The notes beneath the pieces were generated by a model that worked only from the letters and a program-made list of their open reading frames with translations, was not told the origin of the DNA and did no database searches. Positions 6,086 to 12,609 of a stretch of 21,356 nt of DNA are shown here, in pieces. Within the stretch, counting starts at the first letter, position 1; each line of letters starts with the position of its first letter. The DNA is from a virus, in IMG/VR virus record IMGVR_UViG_3300027763_000271, positions 1 through 21,356 of that record; one strand, written 5' to 3'. The position numbers and the translations under genes were made by a program.

Positions 6086-7597
6086 ATGGAAATTGACCTC
6101 AAGCCAACCGACGAGATGGCCGCCAACGCCGAGCGTGGGCTGGCGCTGCGCGAGAAGCACGGCCGTGGCGGCACGGAGGTGGGCGTGGCTCGAGCGCGGG
6201 ACATCAAGAACCGCAAGAACCTGTCCCCGGACACGGTGCGCCGGATGCACTCCTACTTCGCCCGCCACGAGGTGGACAAGAAGGGCGAGGGCTGGGGCAA
6301 GGATTCTGCCGGGTATATCGCGTGGCTTCTGTGGGGCGGAGATGCCGGCAAGGCGTGGGCCGACCGCAAGAGCAAGGAACTTGACCGCAAGGAGGACAAG
6401 ACCGTGAATAGCAAGGCATCGCACAGCGTCCAGGATGACGGCGAGAAGATCAAGATTGAGCGCGTGGAGCTGTTCATGGCGTTTGACCCGGCCATTGACG
6501 ATGGTGAGGCCGACCCGGAACTCAAGCGGTTCAACAACGAGCGCCTGAAGTCCATCGTCCGCGCCACCCGCGCCCACATGGCGCGTGGCTCATTCCCCCA
6601 GGTCGTGGTCATGCACGAGAAGAACGGGGACGAGCCGAAGAGCGCGGTGGGCAGAATTCCCACGATCAATTACGAAGAACGCAATGGCATCGGTTACATT
6701 GTGGGAGACATGGAGGTGAACAAGCCCATCTTCGACAGCCTCATTGCAACCAACGCGTTCCCGCGTCGGTCGGCAGAGATTTGGGCTGAATCGAACCACC
6801 TGTCGGAAGTGGCCCTGCTGGGCCGCGAGACCCCGCGCCGGCCGCTGCCCGATACCCACTTCGCCCGCGAGGGGAAGAAGATCACTTGTTCCAAGTCAAA
6901 CTTCGACCTCGCCGGGGTCGGAGGCGGACTCAACACCTTTGTCCCGGCGACCACCAAGGAGGAAGCCTCAATGGCATCCAACGATTACCGCGAAGAGCTT
7001 GAGGCGATGAAGTGCGCCATCGGCGAACTCGCTGACATGATGAAGAAGAAGTTCGGTGAGGACGAGTCCAAGGAAGAGAAGGACGAGATGTCCGCCGAGA
7101 CCATCACGGACATGGAATACAAGTCCAAGAATGCCGAGGACGGCGTCCACATCGACATTGGTTCGCACGAGGGTGCGCCGGATTCGATTGACATCGAAGA
7201 GGAAGAAGATGCCATGCCCGTGGTGGCTGCCCGTTCGACCTACGCCCTGCGTTCGGAGAACGCTCGCCTCAAGTCCCGCATGGAACGCCTTGAGGCCGAA
7301 GTGCGCCGCGAGAAGTTCTCCCGCGAGATTGACATCCTCGAGCAGGACGGCTACCGCATCCCCGAGTCGCAGCGCGACAACCTCATGACCCAGCTCCAGG
7401 CTAGCCGCGACCCGGTTGCCCTGCTTGAGTCGTGGCGCTCCCTGTTCTCCCGTGACCCCATCGGCGCAAAGATCGACATGAGCCGTGCGGCCATGCCGAA
7501 GACCGTCAGCGGTGGCGACATCTCCTCGTTGGTCAAGGAATTCGCCGGAAAGCCGGAAGAGTTCGCCAAGGCCATCAACTCCCGCATCAAGCGTTAA
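6086..7597 (+). CDS. Prohead protease-scaffold fusion (Mu protein I-like) with N-terminal accessory domain
   Basis: A 503-residue protein with three parts. Residues about 10-95 form a small domain (RGLALREKHGRGGTEVGVAR ... LSPDTVRRM ... WGKDSAGYIAWLLWGGDAG) that I recall as a recurrent phage domain of unknown function. Residues about 120-265 look like a head maturation protease of the Mu I type: VVVMHE with His177, RRSAEIW with Ser229, then VALLGRETPR; His177 and Ser229 are the plausible catalytic residues. Residues about 296-503 are an acidic, coiled-coil scaffold (LRSENARLKSRMERLEAEV near 388-406). Between protease and scaffold lies VGGGLNTFVP (278-287), repeated at the capsid N-terminus. 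ATG 6086 follows the previous TGA by one base and has no good SD, so it probably depends on coupling. Strong SD-like sequences precede in-frame starts at 6404 and 6971. Confidence 0.8.
   Translation: MEIDLKPTDEMAANAERGLALREKHGRGGTEVGVARARDIKNRKNLSPDTVRRMHSYFARHEVDKKGEGWGKDSAGYIAWLLWGGDAGKAWADRKSKELDRKEDKTVNSKASHSVQDDGEKIKIERVELFMAFDPAIDDGEADPELKRFNNERLKSIVRATRAHMARGSFPQVVVMHEKNGDEPKSAVGRIPTINYEERNGIGYIVGDMEVNKPIFDSLIATNAFPRRSAEIWAESNHLSEVALLGRETPRRPLPDTHFAREGKKITCSKSNFDLAGVGGGLNTFVPATTKEEASMASNDYREELEAMKCAIGELADMMKKKFGEDESKEEKDEMSAETITDMEYKSKNAEDGVHIDIGSHEGAPDSIDIEEEEDAMPVVAARSTYALRSENARLKSRMERLEAEVRREKFSREIDILEQDGYRIPESQRDNLMTQLQASRDPVALLESWRSLFSRDPIGAKIDMSRAAMPKTVSGGDISSLVKEFAGKPEEFAKAINSRIKR
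6389..6406 (+). promoter_or_regulatory. Internal SD and in-frame GTG at the protease domain boundary
   Basis: AAGGAGGA at 6389-6396 is followed after 7 nt by GTG 6404, in frame with the protease gene (Val107). Initiation here would give a 397-residue protease-scaffold without the N-terminal accessory domain. The codons spell Lys-Glu-Asp, so the match could be chance. Its place exactly at the domain boundary, and the lack of an SD at the first ATG, argue for use. Confidence 0.5.
6956..6973 (+). promoter_or_regulatory. Internal SD and ATG for a separate scaffolding protein
   Basis: AAGGAGGA at 6956-6963 lies 7 nt before ATG 6971, in frame with the protease gene (Met296). This is the same spacing as several true gene starts in this window. 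It sits at the junction between the protease and coiled-coil parts, where lambda (C/Nu3) and Mu (I/Z) have internal scaffold starts. The Lys-Glu-Glu codons could create the motif by chance. Confidence 0.65.
6971..7597 (+). CDS. Putative scaffolding protein (nested, internal start)
   Basis: A nested 208-residue product sharing frame and stop with the protease gene. It begins MASNDYREELEAMK, is strongly acidic between about 325 and 375 of the parent protein, carries a long heptad-like helix (LRSENARLKSRMERLEAEV) and ends in a basic tail (INSRIKR). A free scaffold made in excess from an internal start, with the longer protease form made in smaller amount, is the known arrangement in lambda (Nu3) and Mu (Z). 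Internal translation is inferred from the AAGGAGGA site and the domain boundary. The scaffold may instead be released only by proteolysis. Confidence 0.6.
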   Translation: MASNDYREELEAMKCAIGELADMMKKKFGEDESKEEKDEMSAETITDMEYKSKNAEDGVHIDIGSHEGAPDSIDIEEEEDAMPVVAARSTYALRSENARLKSRMERLEAEVRREKFSREIDILEQDGYRIPESQRDNLMTQLQASRDPVALLESWRSLFSRDPIGAKIDMSRAAMPKTVSGGDISSLVKEFAGKPEEFAKAINSRIKR

Positions 7598-7618
7598 TCG
7601 CAGAAGGACACTACAGAA

Positions 7619-8008
7619 ATGCTTCAGTTCTCCCCCAATCTCATCGCAGGCGGCGACATCAACCCCTACGCCATCGTGAAGATGTCCACCACGGCATTCA
7701 CGGGCGCGGCTTCCACCGCTGCTGCTGACTACGTTGTCGGCGCTGCTGACGGTTCGACTCGTCGTTTCGACTCCGCGCTCCACGCGGCTGCCGGCGACCC
7801 GATCAGCCTCCAGCCGTCCAACTGCGTGCAGCTCAAGTGCAACGGCTCCACCGCTATTGCTGCTGGTGATGCCGTCAAGGCAACCACCGCTGGCGCTGCC
7901 GTGGCAACCACCACTTCGGGCGATGTTGCCCTGTTCGTTGCTCTTGAGGCCGCGTCGGTTGGCGCGATCTTTTGGGCTTACCGTCTCCCCGCCACCAAGG
8001 CGATCTGA
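7619..8008 (+). CDS. Capsid cement / decoration protein (DUF2190-like)
   Basis: A 129-residue protein placed between the scaffold and the major capsid protein, the usual place for a head decoration protein. The pattern fits the DUF2190 capsid-cement family: an early NPYAIVKMS strand, then VVGAADG, AAGDPISLQPSNCVQLKCNGSTAIAAGDAV and a final VALFVALEAASVGAIFWAYRLP. It is small, Ala/Gly/Thr-rich and likely a compact beta fold binding the outer capsid surface. The SD AGAAGGA (7602-7608) precedes ATG 7619 by 10 nt. The family call is by pattern memory, not alignment. Confidence 0.65.
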   Translation: MLQFSPNLIAGGDINPYAIVKMSTTAFTGAASTAAADYVVGAADGSTRRFDSALHAAAGDPISLQPSNCVQLKCNGSTAIAAGDAVKATTAGAAVATTTSGDVALFVALEAASVGAIFWAYRLPATKAI

Positions 8009-8018
8009 TCCCTGACCT

Positions 8019-8027
8019 TAAGGAGGT
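8019..8027 (+). promoter_or_regulatory. Full-length Shine-Dalgarno site of the major capsid gene
   Basis: TAAGGAGGT, 6 nt before ATG 8034, complements the canonical 16S rRNA 3' end over nine bases. It is the strongest ribosome binding site noticed in the window and fits the need for several hundred copies of the capsid protein per virion. It also shows that the host has a normal anti-SD. Confidence 0.85.
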
Positions 8028-8033
8028 CTTACC

Positions 8034-9074
8034 ATGAGTTATGTCGCAGTCGGTGGCGGACTGAATACGTTCGTCCCCTCCACCAATGCCCTCGCAACGG
8101 GCGCTCTTCAGGTTGAATTCACCCGTGCGGTGAACACCTTCCCCATCACGAAGTACGCGCAGATCGTTCCCACCCAGCAGATGACGGGCTACTACCTTCG
8201 TCTTGACTCGGACGACAACGTCCGCGTGACTGATGTGAACGAGTTCGCTTGGCCCCTGGGCAATGACCGCCCGGTCGGCAAGATGAACCAGCACGACTTC
8301 GTGGCGTTCACCGCTGCTCGCTTCGCCTACCCGTTCTACATCCCGAACGAGACCGTGAAGCAGGCCGCGTGGGACGTTGTCGCCCAGCACGCTCGTGCGA
8401 AGGCGCAGCTCGCCATGACGGCTCGCTCCATGCGTACCGCGACCGCCCTCGTGGGCAGCGCAGCGCAGACCTCGTTCAACAACGTGGGCAACTACTACGC
8501 GACCGGAACGGCGATCTCGGGTGCTGCGTGGACGGGTTCGACCACCAACATCATTCAGAAGGGCATTCAGACGGCCCTTCAGCGCATCTCGCTTGCCACG
8601 GGCGGCGCGGTGCGTGGCGAGACCGACATCATGATGGTCATCTCGCCGACCATTGCCAATCTGCTCTCGCAGACCATCGAAGTTCGTGACTACGTCAAGA
8701 ACTACCCGGCTGCTCTGCCCTTCCTCCAGGGTAACGATGTGTTCGCCAAGTACGGCCTCCCGCCGAACCTGTTCGGCGTGCAGGTCGTGGTCGATGACAG
8801 CGTGAAGGTCACCACCCGCAAGGGTGCTGCCACCACCACCCGCTCCTTCGTCTACGGCAACTCGGCCGTGTTCGTGAGCCGTCCGGGTGGCCTGGTGGGC
8901 GTGGAAGGTTCCACCTCGTTCTCCACCTGTCAGATTTTCGCCTTTGAGGACATGACGGTTGAGAACTGGGACGATCCGCGTGATCGTCGCATCGAAGGCC
9001 GCGTGATCGACAACAGCACCTCGGAACTGGTTGCCCCGGTGTCCGGCGTGCTGGTGCTTGATGTCACGACCTGA
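8034..9074 (+). CDS. Major capsid protein
   Basis: A 346-residue protein, the right length and position (after scaffold and cement genes, before the connector) for an HK97-fold major capsid protein. It begins MSYVAVGGGLNTFVPST; the segment VGGGLNTFVP (6-15) is repeated in the protease-scaffold protein. An E-loop-like region may lie within about 30-90. The long helix AAWDVVAQHARAKAQLAMTARSMRTAT (about 110-136) resembles the HK97-fold spine helix, and MMVISPTIANLLSQ near 200 resembles the central A-domain block of related capsid proteins. Near the end, FAFEDMTVENWDDPRDRRIEGRV resembles the C-terminal block of the Mu-type capsid group. It has the strongest SD in the window and is followed by a strong hairpin. 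Confidence 0.8.
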   Translation: MSYVAVGGGLNTFVPSTNALATGALQVEFTRAVNTFPITKYAQIVPTQQMTGYYLRLDSDDNVRVTDVNEFAWPLGNDRPVGKMNQHDFVAFTAARFAYPFYIPNETVKQAAWDVVAQHARAKAQLAMTARSMRTATALVGSAAQTSFNNVGNYYATGTAISGAAWTGSTTNIIQKGIQTALQRISLATGGAVRGETDIMMVISPTIANLLSQTIEVRDYVKNYPAALPFLQGNDVFAKYGLPPNLFGVQVVVDDSVKVTTRKGAATTTRSFVYGNSAVFVSRPGGLVGVEGSTSFSTCQIFAFEDMTVENWDDPRDRRIEGRVIDNSTSELVAPVSGVLVLDVTT

Positions 9075-9094
9075 CGTTCGCTAGCCACAGTCAT

Positions 9095-9126
9095 GGGGGG
9101 GCAGGAGTTTCGATTCCTGCCCCCCC
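9095..9126 (+). terminator. Strong hairpin after the major capsid gene
   Basis: A perfect 12-bp stem pairs GGGGGGGCAGGA (9095-9106) with 9115-9126 around an 8-nt loop. Only two T residues lie close behind it (GTGTTCG), so it is not a textbook Rho-independent terminator. It may act as a partial terminator or as a 3' stabiliser that keeps capsid mRNA levels above those of the tail genes. Confidence 0.6.
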
Positions 9127-9147
9127 GTGTTCGCATAAGGGGACACC

Positions 9148-9642
9148 ATGCCACAGTACGCCGGCTATGCGGAACTTGAGTCATCGCTTGATGCCAACAT
9201 CATCGCGCAGCTCTCAAGCGATACGGGCAGCAACAACCCCGGCGCGAACTGCCTCGTGGACACCATCCTGCAACGCGCCAGCAGCGTGGTGCAGGCGTAT
9301 GCCCGCGTGGGGAACATCTACACGGACACCGACCTGAACGCGCTGGCGGCCGCCAATGATGGCCTCCTCGTGATGCTGACGGTGGACCTAGCGACCGAGA
9401 TGCTGTTCCAGCGCCGCGCCATGAAGATCACTCCGGCCGTGGAGGCGCGGGTGACCCAGGCCCGTGCCATGCTCGAGGCGCTGCGGGACGGCAAGATGAT
9501 CTTCGGAGCGGTGGCCAAGGCCGCCAATGCCGGCGTGGGTGAGGTGGCCGTTGTGCCGATCAACAATCTCGCCTGGTACAACAACGTGAGCAGCAGCGCG
9601 TTCTTCCGTCCTCGCGCCACCAGCATCTACCGGGGCGGCTAA
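9148..9642 (+). CDS. Head-tail connector, Mu gp36 / DUF1320-like
   Basis: A 164-residue mainly helical protein directly after the capsid gene, where Mu-like and other phages carry the adaptor that docks under the portal. Features consistent with DUF1320-type adaptors: the N-terminal AGYAELESSLDANIIAQLSSD, then ILQRASSVVQAYARVGNIYT, a helix DLATEMLFQRRAMKITPAVEARVTQARAMLEALRDGK and a variable C-terminus. SD-like TAAGGGGA (9136-9143) lies 4 nt before the ATG. The stop overlaps the next start as TAATG. The call rests on position and helix pattern. Confidence 0.6.
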   Translation: MPQYAGYAELESSLDANIIAQLSSDTGSNNPGANCLVDTILQRASSVVQAYARVGNIYTDTDLNALAAANDGLLVMLTVDLATEMLFQRRAMKITPAVEARVTQARAMLEALRDGKMIFGAVAKAANAGVGEVAVVPINNLAWYNNVSSSAFFRPRATSIYRGG

Positions 9643-10328
9643 TGGCATCCGACTGGGGCAAGCGCGTTGCCAAGGCGCTGCGCGACCCTATGGTGGTCAA
9701 CGGCATCGCCAACCTTGTAGGACGCTACGCCAAGGAACATATTGCAAAGAGCCGCGGCCGGGACGAGAACGGCGGGGAAACGGCCTTGCAGCCCTTGGCG
9801 GTGGTGAAAGGCGAATATTGGACCAAGACCAAGCCAAAGGATTCTGCGGCCATCAAGGCCACGCGGGAAACGGTCGTGGTTCGACAGCGCAAGATGAAGA
9901 ACGGCAAGACCGTGGCGAAGCCCACGACGGTCAAGGAATACCTCGTGACGGGCGAGTCGTACCGCGCTGGGGGGAAGCCCCTGCGCGACACCGGGCAGAT
10001 GATGCGCGAGATGAATGCCAAGGGGCAGACAGGCGGCAACGGCGTTTCCATCATCCTCTACGGCCCGCTGCACGCGATCTTCCACGAGCTTGGGTTTGAG
10101 ACCAGCGGCCCGAACTACATTCCGCTGACGCGCAAGGGCAAGCGGTCGCACGCTACGGGCCGCAACCCGACCAAGGAGGGATTGGTGCGCGGCAAGGACT
10201 TCGTGATGGCTTGGCAAGGCGTGACCGTCCCCAAGCGACCGTTTATGATTCCGACCAACGATGAATGGGGAGAGATCGGAAAGTCGATTAGACTAGGCCT
10301 CGCCCGAATCCTGAAAGGAAGAAGCTGA
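9642..10328 (+). CDS. Tail completion / virion morphogenesis protein, Mu gpG or HK97 gp10-like
   Basis: A 228-residue basic protein. LRDTGQMMREMNA near 115-128 resembles the 'L..TG.L..S' block of gpG/gp10-type proteins. IILYGPLHAIFHELGFET (about 136-154) resembles their 'YA..HE.G' block, and VPKRPFMIPT (about 192-201) matches their '.PARPF(L/M)' signature. Proteins of this group join the neck or finish the tail. Between these blocks is a Lys-rich insertion (about 40-105). It starts inside the stop of the connector gene and its own stop overlaps the next ATG (TGATG). Confidence 0.7.
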   Translation: MASDWGKRVAKALRDPMVVNGIANLVGRYAKEHIAKSRGRDENGGETALQPLAVVKGEYWTKTKPKDSAAIKATRETVVVRQRKMKNGKTVAKPTTVKEYLVTGESYRAGGKPLRDTGQMMREMNAKGQTGGNGVSIILYGPLHAIFHELGFETSGPNYIPLTRKGKRSHATGRNPTKEGLVRGKDFVMAWQGVTVPKRPFMIPTNDEWGEIGKSIRLGLARILKGRS

Positions 10329-10819
10329 TGGCTACCGCAATTTTCGTCGCAGGCCCAACCAAGATCCAAGTGAACCTCGGAGCTGGCTACGTTGACCTCG
10401 GACTGACCGACAACGACAGCCTTCCGCAGATCACCTACACCGACAACGTCCACGAGATCAAGACCGTGGCCTCGGGCGCTGTGCCGGAGGAAATGGTGCT
10501 TCAGAACACCACGGCGGTCATCTCCTGCACCCTGGTCAAGTGGGACGCGGCCAACCTGACGGCCTTGGCCGTGCGGGAGCGCGGCGCGGAATACACCACT
10601 ACGGTGGGCCGTCTGCTCATCAACGGCAACGGAACGTTTGGGGTGAAGATCCTCCCGCTGACGGCTGGCAAGACCTCATACACGTTCGCAACGTGCATGA
10701 TCATGGGCGATGCCATCAACCACAGCAACTTCGGCAACGTGGAGCAGCGTCTTGGGCTGACCTTCAAGGCGATCCCGACCCCGTCCACTAACGTCCTCGC
10801 TACCTCGTCCTCCACATGA
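10328..10819 (+). CDS. Putative major tail tube protein
   Basis: A 163-residue, mostly beta protein immediately before the tail assembly chaperone pair, the standard place for the siphovirus tail tube subunit. The early IQVNLGAGYVDLGLTDND and TYTDNVHEIKTVASGAVPEEM resemble the start of several tail tube or related proteins, which begin with a short strand pair followed by a 'V.I......E......G..P.d' region. The Ser/Thr-rich C-terminus is typical of a flexible end. The ORF uses TGATG coupling at the front and ATGA at the end. Confidence 0.6.
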   Translation: MATAIFVAGPTKIQVNLGAGYVDLGLTDNDSLPQITYTDNVHEIKTVASGAVPEEMVLQNTTAVISCTLVKWDAANLTALAVRERGAEYTTTVGRLLINGNGTFGVKILPLTAGKTSYTFATCMIMGDAINHSNFGNVEQRLGLTFKAIPTPSTNVLATSSST

Positions 10820-11079
10820 TTGACCTGAACGAAGACAACGACCCGATGCTGTTCCGCGTGACCATTCCCACGGGCGCGCTCGTGATCCAATGGAACGAGC
10901 TTGTGGCCTCCGTGCAGAAGCGCAGCATTGCTGGCGGCGAACAGCCGACCGTGGCCGACATCGCCAACGCGATCCGGGCCGTGGCACGCACCCCCGAGGT
11001 GGCCCAGCAGGCCGCCGACGAGGTGCTGTTCGCGGTCTTTGCCCGGTTGGGCAAGGCGGTACAGAACGCGGGAAACTGA
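10816..11079 (+). CDS. Tail assembly chaperone, short form (lambda gpG-like)
   Basis: An 87-residue product with a short beta start (FRVTIPTGALVIQWNEL) and helical C-terminus (PTVADIANAIRAVARTPEVA), lying between the tail tube gene and the tape measure region. In siphophages this position holds gpG, which coats the tape measure during tail assembly. The ORF ends GGGAAAC-TGA; the heptamer allows a -1 shift into the downstream frame. The ATG overlaps the tube gene stop (ATGA). Confidence 0.7.
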   Translation: MIDLNEDNDPMLFRVTIPTGALVIQWNELVASVQKRSIAGGEQPTVADIANAIRAVARTPEVAQQAADEVLFAVFARLGKAVQNAGN

Positions 11080-11330
11080 CACGGGAGGCCGCCGTGTTCT
11101 TGGCGACCTATGGGCGGCCTCCCACCGACTTTGACCCGGAGACTGCTATGGGCCTCGCGCAGAACATTCCCATGATTGAGGCGCGGCAGAGCATCGTTCA
11201 GGCACGGGCCATCGCTATGGCGTTGGGATCGGCAGAGGTGGCGCAGCAGACGGTTGCGCTTGCTACCGGGGATGCCGACCTCGCCTTCCGTATCCGCATG
11301 AATCTTGAGCATCAGAAGGCGGTGGGCTGA
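10816..11330 (+). CDS. Tail assembly chaperone, long form made by -1 frameshift (gpGT-like)
   Basis: Ribosomes that slip back one base on GGGAAAC (11070-11076) bypass the TGA at 11077-11079 and continue in the next frame. The product gains 84 residues beginning LTREAAVFLATYGRPP and ends at 11330, giving 171 residues. The downstream frame has no good independent start: its first ATG after the shift point is at 11148, without an SD, and would discard the first part. G/GT pairs with this layout are a known conserved feature of siphophage tails. The added part is probably the tape-measure-recruiting T domain. Confidence 0.75.
11070..11123 (+). promoter_or_regulatory. Programmed -1 frameshift signal
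   Basis: The slippery heptamer GGGAAAC (11070-11076) is in the X XXY YYZ phase: zero-frame codons GGA AAC re-pair as GGG AAA. A 6-nt spacer containing the zero-frame TGA follows. Then comes a perfect 11-bp stem: GGGAGGCCGCC (11083-11093) with GGCGGCCTCCC (11113-11123) around a 19-nt loop. All three parts of a classical stimulated frameshift site are present with correct spacing. Confidence 0.85.
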
Positions 11331-11782
11331 TGGCTACGCAGAACGCAGCGGTGTGGAACGCGCTCCTGACCGAGATTGCCAACTGGATGGTGACCGAGGG
11401 CTACGGCAGCGCCGTGTACCTGTCGGAGCGGCCGAGTGATGAGACCATCGCGCAGTACGCGGTACAGGTCATCCCAGGCGGTGACACCGCGCTGCATTGG
11501 CGGTCGGGCGTGGGCTTGCAGGAAGCCAAGATCGACATCATCGTGTGGTGGCGCGGCCTCCTTGACCCGGTCAACCGAGCCACGGAGCGCATCTCCGGTT
11601 CCAACGGCATCGAGCAATTCATCGACGGGCTGCGGGTGCTGCTCAATCAGAACGACCTCAACGGCATTCTGACCATCGCGCTGACCTGGCGCAACGGCGG
11701 TCAGGTTGAGCCAGCCGAGGACTTGGTTGGTTGGATGCGCGGCACGGAGACCTTCGTGTGCGCCTTTGAGAACGGACTGTAA
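11330..11782 (+). CDS. Putative tail terminator / minor tail protein
   Basis: A 150-residue alpha/beta protein. The pattern of an N-terminal helix (AAVWNALLTEIANWMVTEG), strands with IDIIVWWRG, a helix (IEQFIDGLRVLLNQND) and a strand (LTIALTWRNGG) recalls the small tail terminator or tail completion proteins. Such a gene usually lies before the tail tube; here it lies between the chaperone and the tape measure, so the role is uncertain. It starts inside the stop of the GT frame (TGATG). No enzyme motif is seen. Confidence 0.4.
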   Translation: MATQNAAVWNALLTEIANWMVTEGYGSAVYLSERPSDETIAQYAVQVIPGGDTALHWRSGVGLQEAKIDIIVWWRGLLDPVNRATERISGSNGIEQFIDGLRVLLNQNDLNGILTIALTWRNGGQVEPAEDLVGWMRGTETFVCAFENGL

Positions 11783-11784
11783 CC

Positions 11785-12609
11785 ATGCAAGACCTCGGAC
11801 GCATCCTCATCGACATCAACGAGAAGGGCAGCGCCAAAGCTGAAGGCATCAGCGGCGTTGGTCAGATGGCGGGCGCTGAAAGCGGTGTTGAAGCTGCTGC
11901 CGCAGCAGGCGACGAAATAGGCGCTCTCGCATCGGCGGCAGGGCTTGCGTCCACGGCGTTCACGGCGGTGGCTGGTGTGTTTGCCGTGATGACCAAGGTG
12001 GTAGGTGAAGTCGGCAAGGCGCTCCTCGCCCTGAATCGCTTTGTGCTTGAGGTGGCAAGCGACCTCCGCGACTACAGCCCCGGCATCCAGCTCGCCGAGA
12101 TGCAGAATCAAATTGCGATGGTCAACACGCGCTTCCGCATGGGGATGCAGTACGGCGGGGCCATTGGCGCACAGATGCTCGAGGTGGGCCGCATTGAGCG
12201 TGCGTTTGTGGAAATCCGATCTGCGTTCGCTGGCATGGGCGCAATCTTCCTTCGCCCGATCACAAAATACGTTGCCGATGTTGTGGACATCCTGAAGGAC
12301 AATATGCCAAAGATCGTGGAAGCGATGGCCAAGGCAGCAGAAGCCGTTGCGGCAATTATTCAAATGTCCTCTTATGGAGGTACGTCAAGCAGCATCGCTC
12401 GGTATTTCGTTGGTCGAAATTACGGAGCGCAGGGGCAGGCGTTGTTTGATTTTATGAATCCTGCGGGCGGCATTGTTGCCACGTTCAGAGAGATGGCACG
12501 CGACCTTCGCGCTCTGAATCGCAAAGCCCCGGACCCCAAGATTGACTACGGCGCGCTTAATCAGCCGTTCCTTGCCGATCTGAAACTTATGGGAATGAAG
12601 GGCATCTGA
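11785..12609 (+). CDS. Putative tape measure protein, unusually short
   Basis: A 274-residue helical, Ala/Gly-rich protein placed just after the chaperone pair and terminator-like gene, where the tape measure is expected. A hydrophobic stretch (about 45-90, with GLASTAFTAVAGVFAVMTKVV) is typical of tape measures, which can insert into the host membrane during DNA ejection. At the usual ~1.5 angstrom per residue it would set a tail of about 40 nm, far shorter than for most siphophages. The start is ATG 11785, two bases after the previous TAA; the stop overlaps the next ATG (TGATG). Confidence 0.55.
   Translation: MQDLGRILIDINEKGSAKAEGISGVGQMAGAESGVEAAAAAGDEIGALASAAGLASTAFTAVAGVFAVMTKVVGEVGKALLALNRFVLEVASDLRDYSPGIQLAEMQNQIAMVNTRFRMGMQYGGAIGAQMLEVGRIERAFVEIRSAFAGMGAIFLRPITKYVADVVDILKDNMPKIVEAMAKAAEAVAAIIQMSSYGGTSSSIARYFVGRNYGAQGQALFDFMNPAGGIVATFREMARDLRALNRKAPDPKIDYGALNQPFLADLKLMGMKGI

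Noticed and set aside
7447-7482. FSRDPIGAK in the scaffold as another RPG[AE]K linker
   Set aside because: The match needs insertions in the core, the DNA does not match the 17-base repeat, and there is no module change there.
10173-10187. AAGGAGG followed by an in-frame GTG inside the tail completion gene
   Set aside because: It lies 47 residues from the end with no domain boundary; it shows that such SD-like codon pairs arise by chance and tempers the internal-start claims for the protease gene.
11148-11330. Independent gene starting at ATG 11148 in the T frame
   Set aside because: It has no SD, would lose the first part of the conserved-looking frame, and is better explained by the frameshift signal at 11070-11123.
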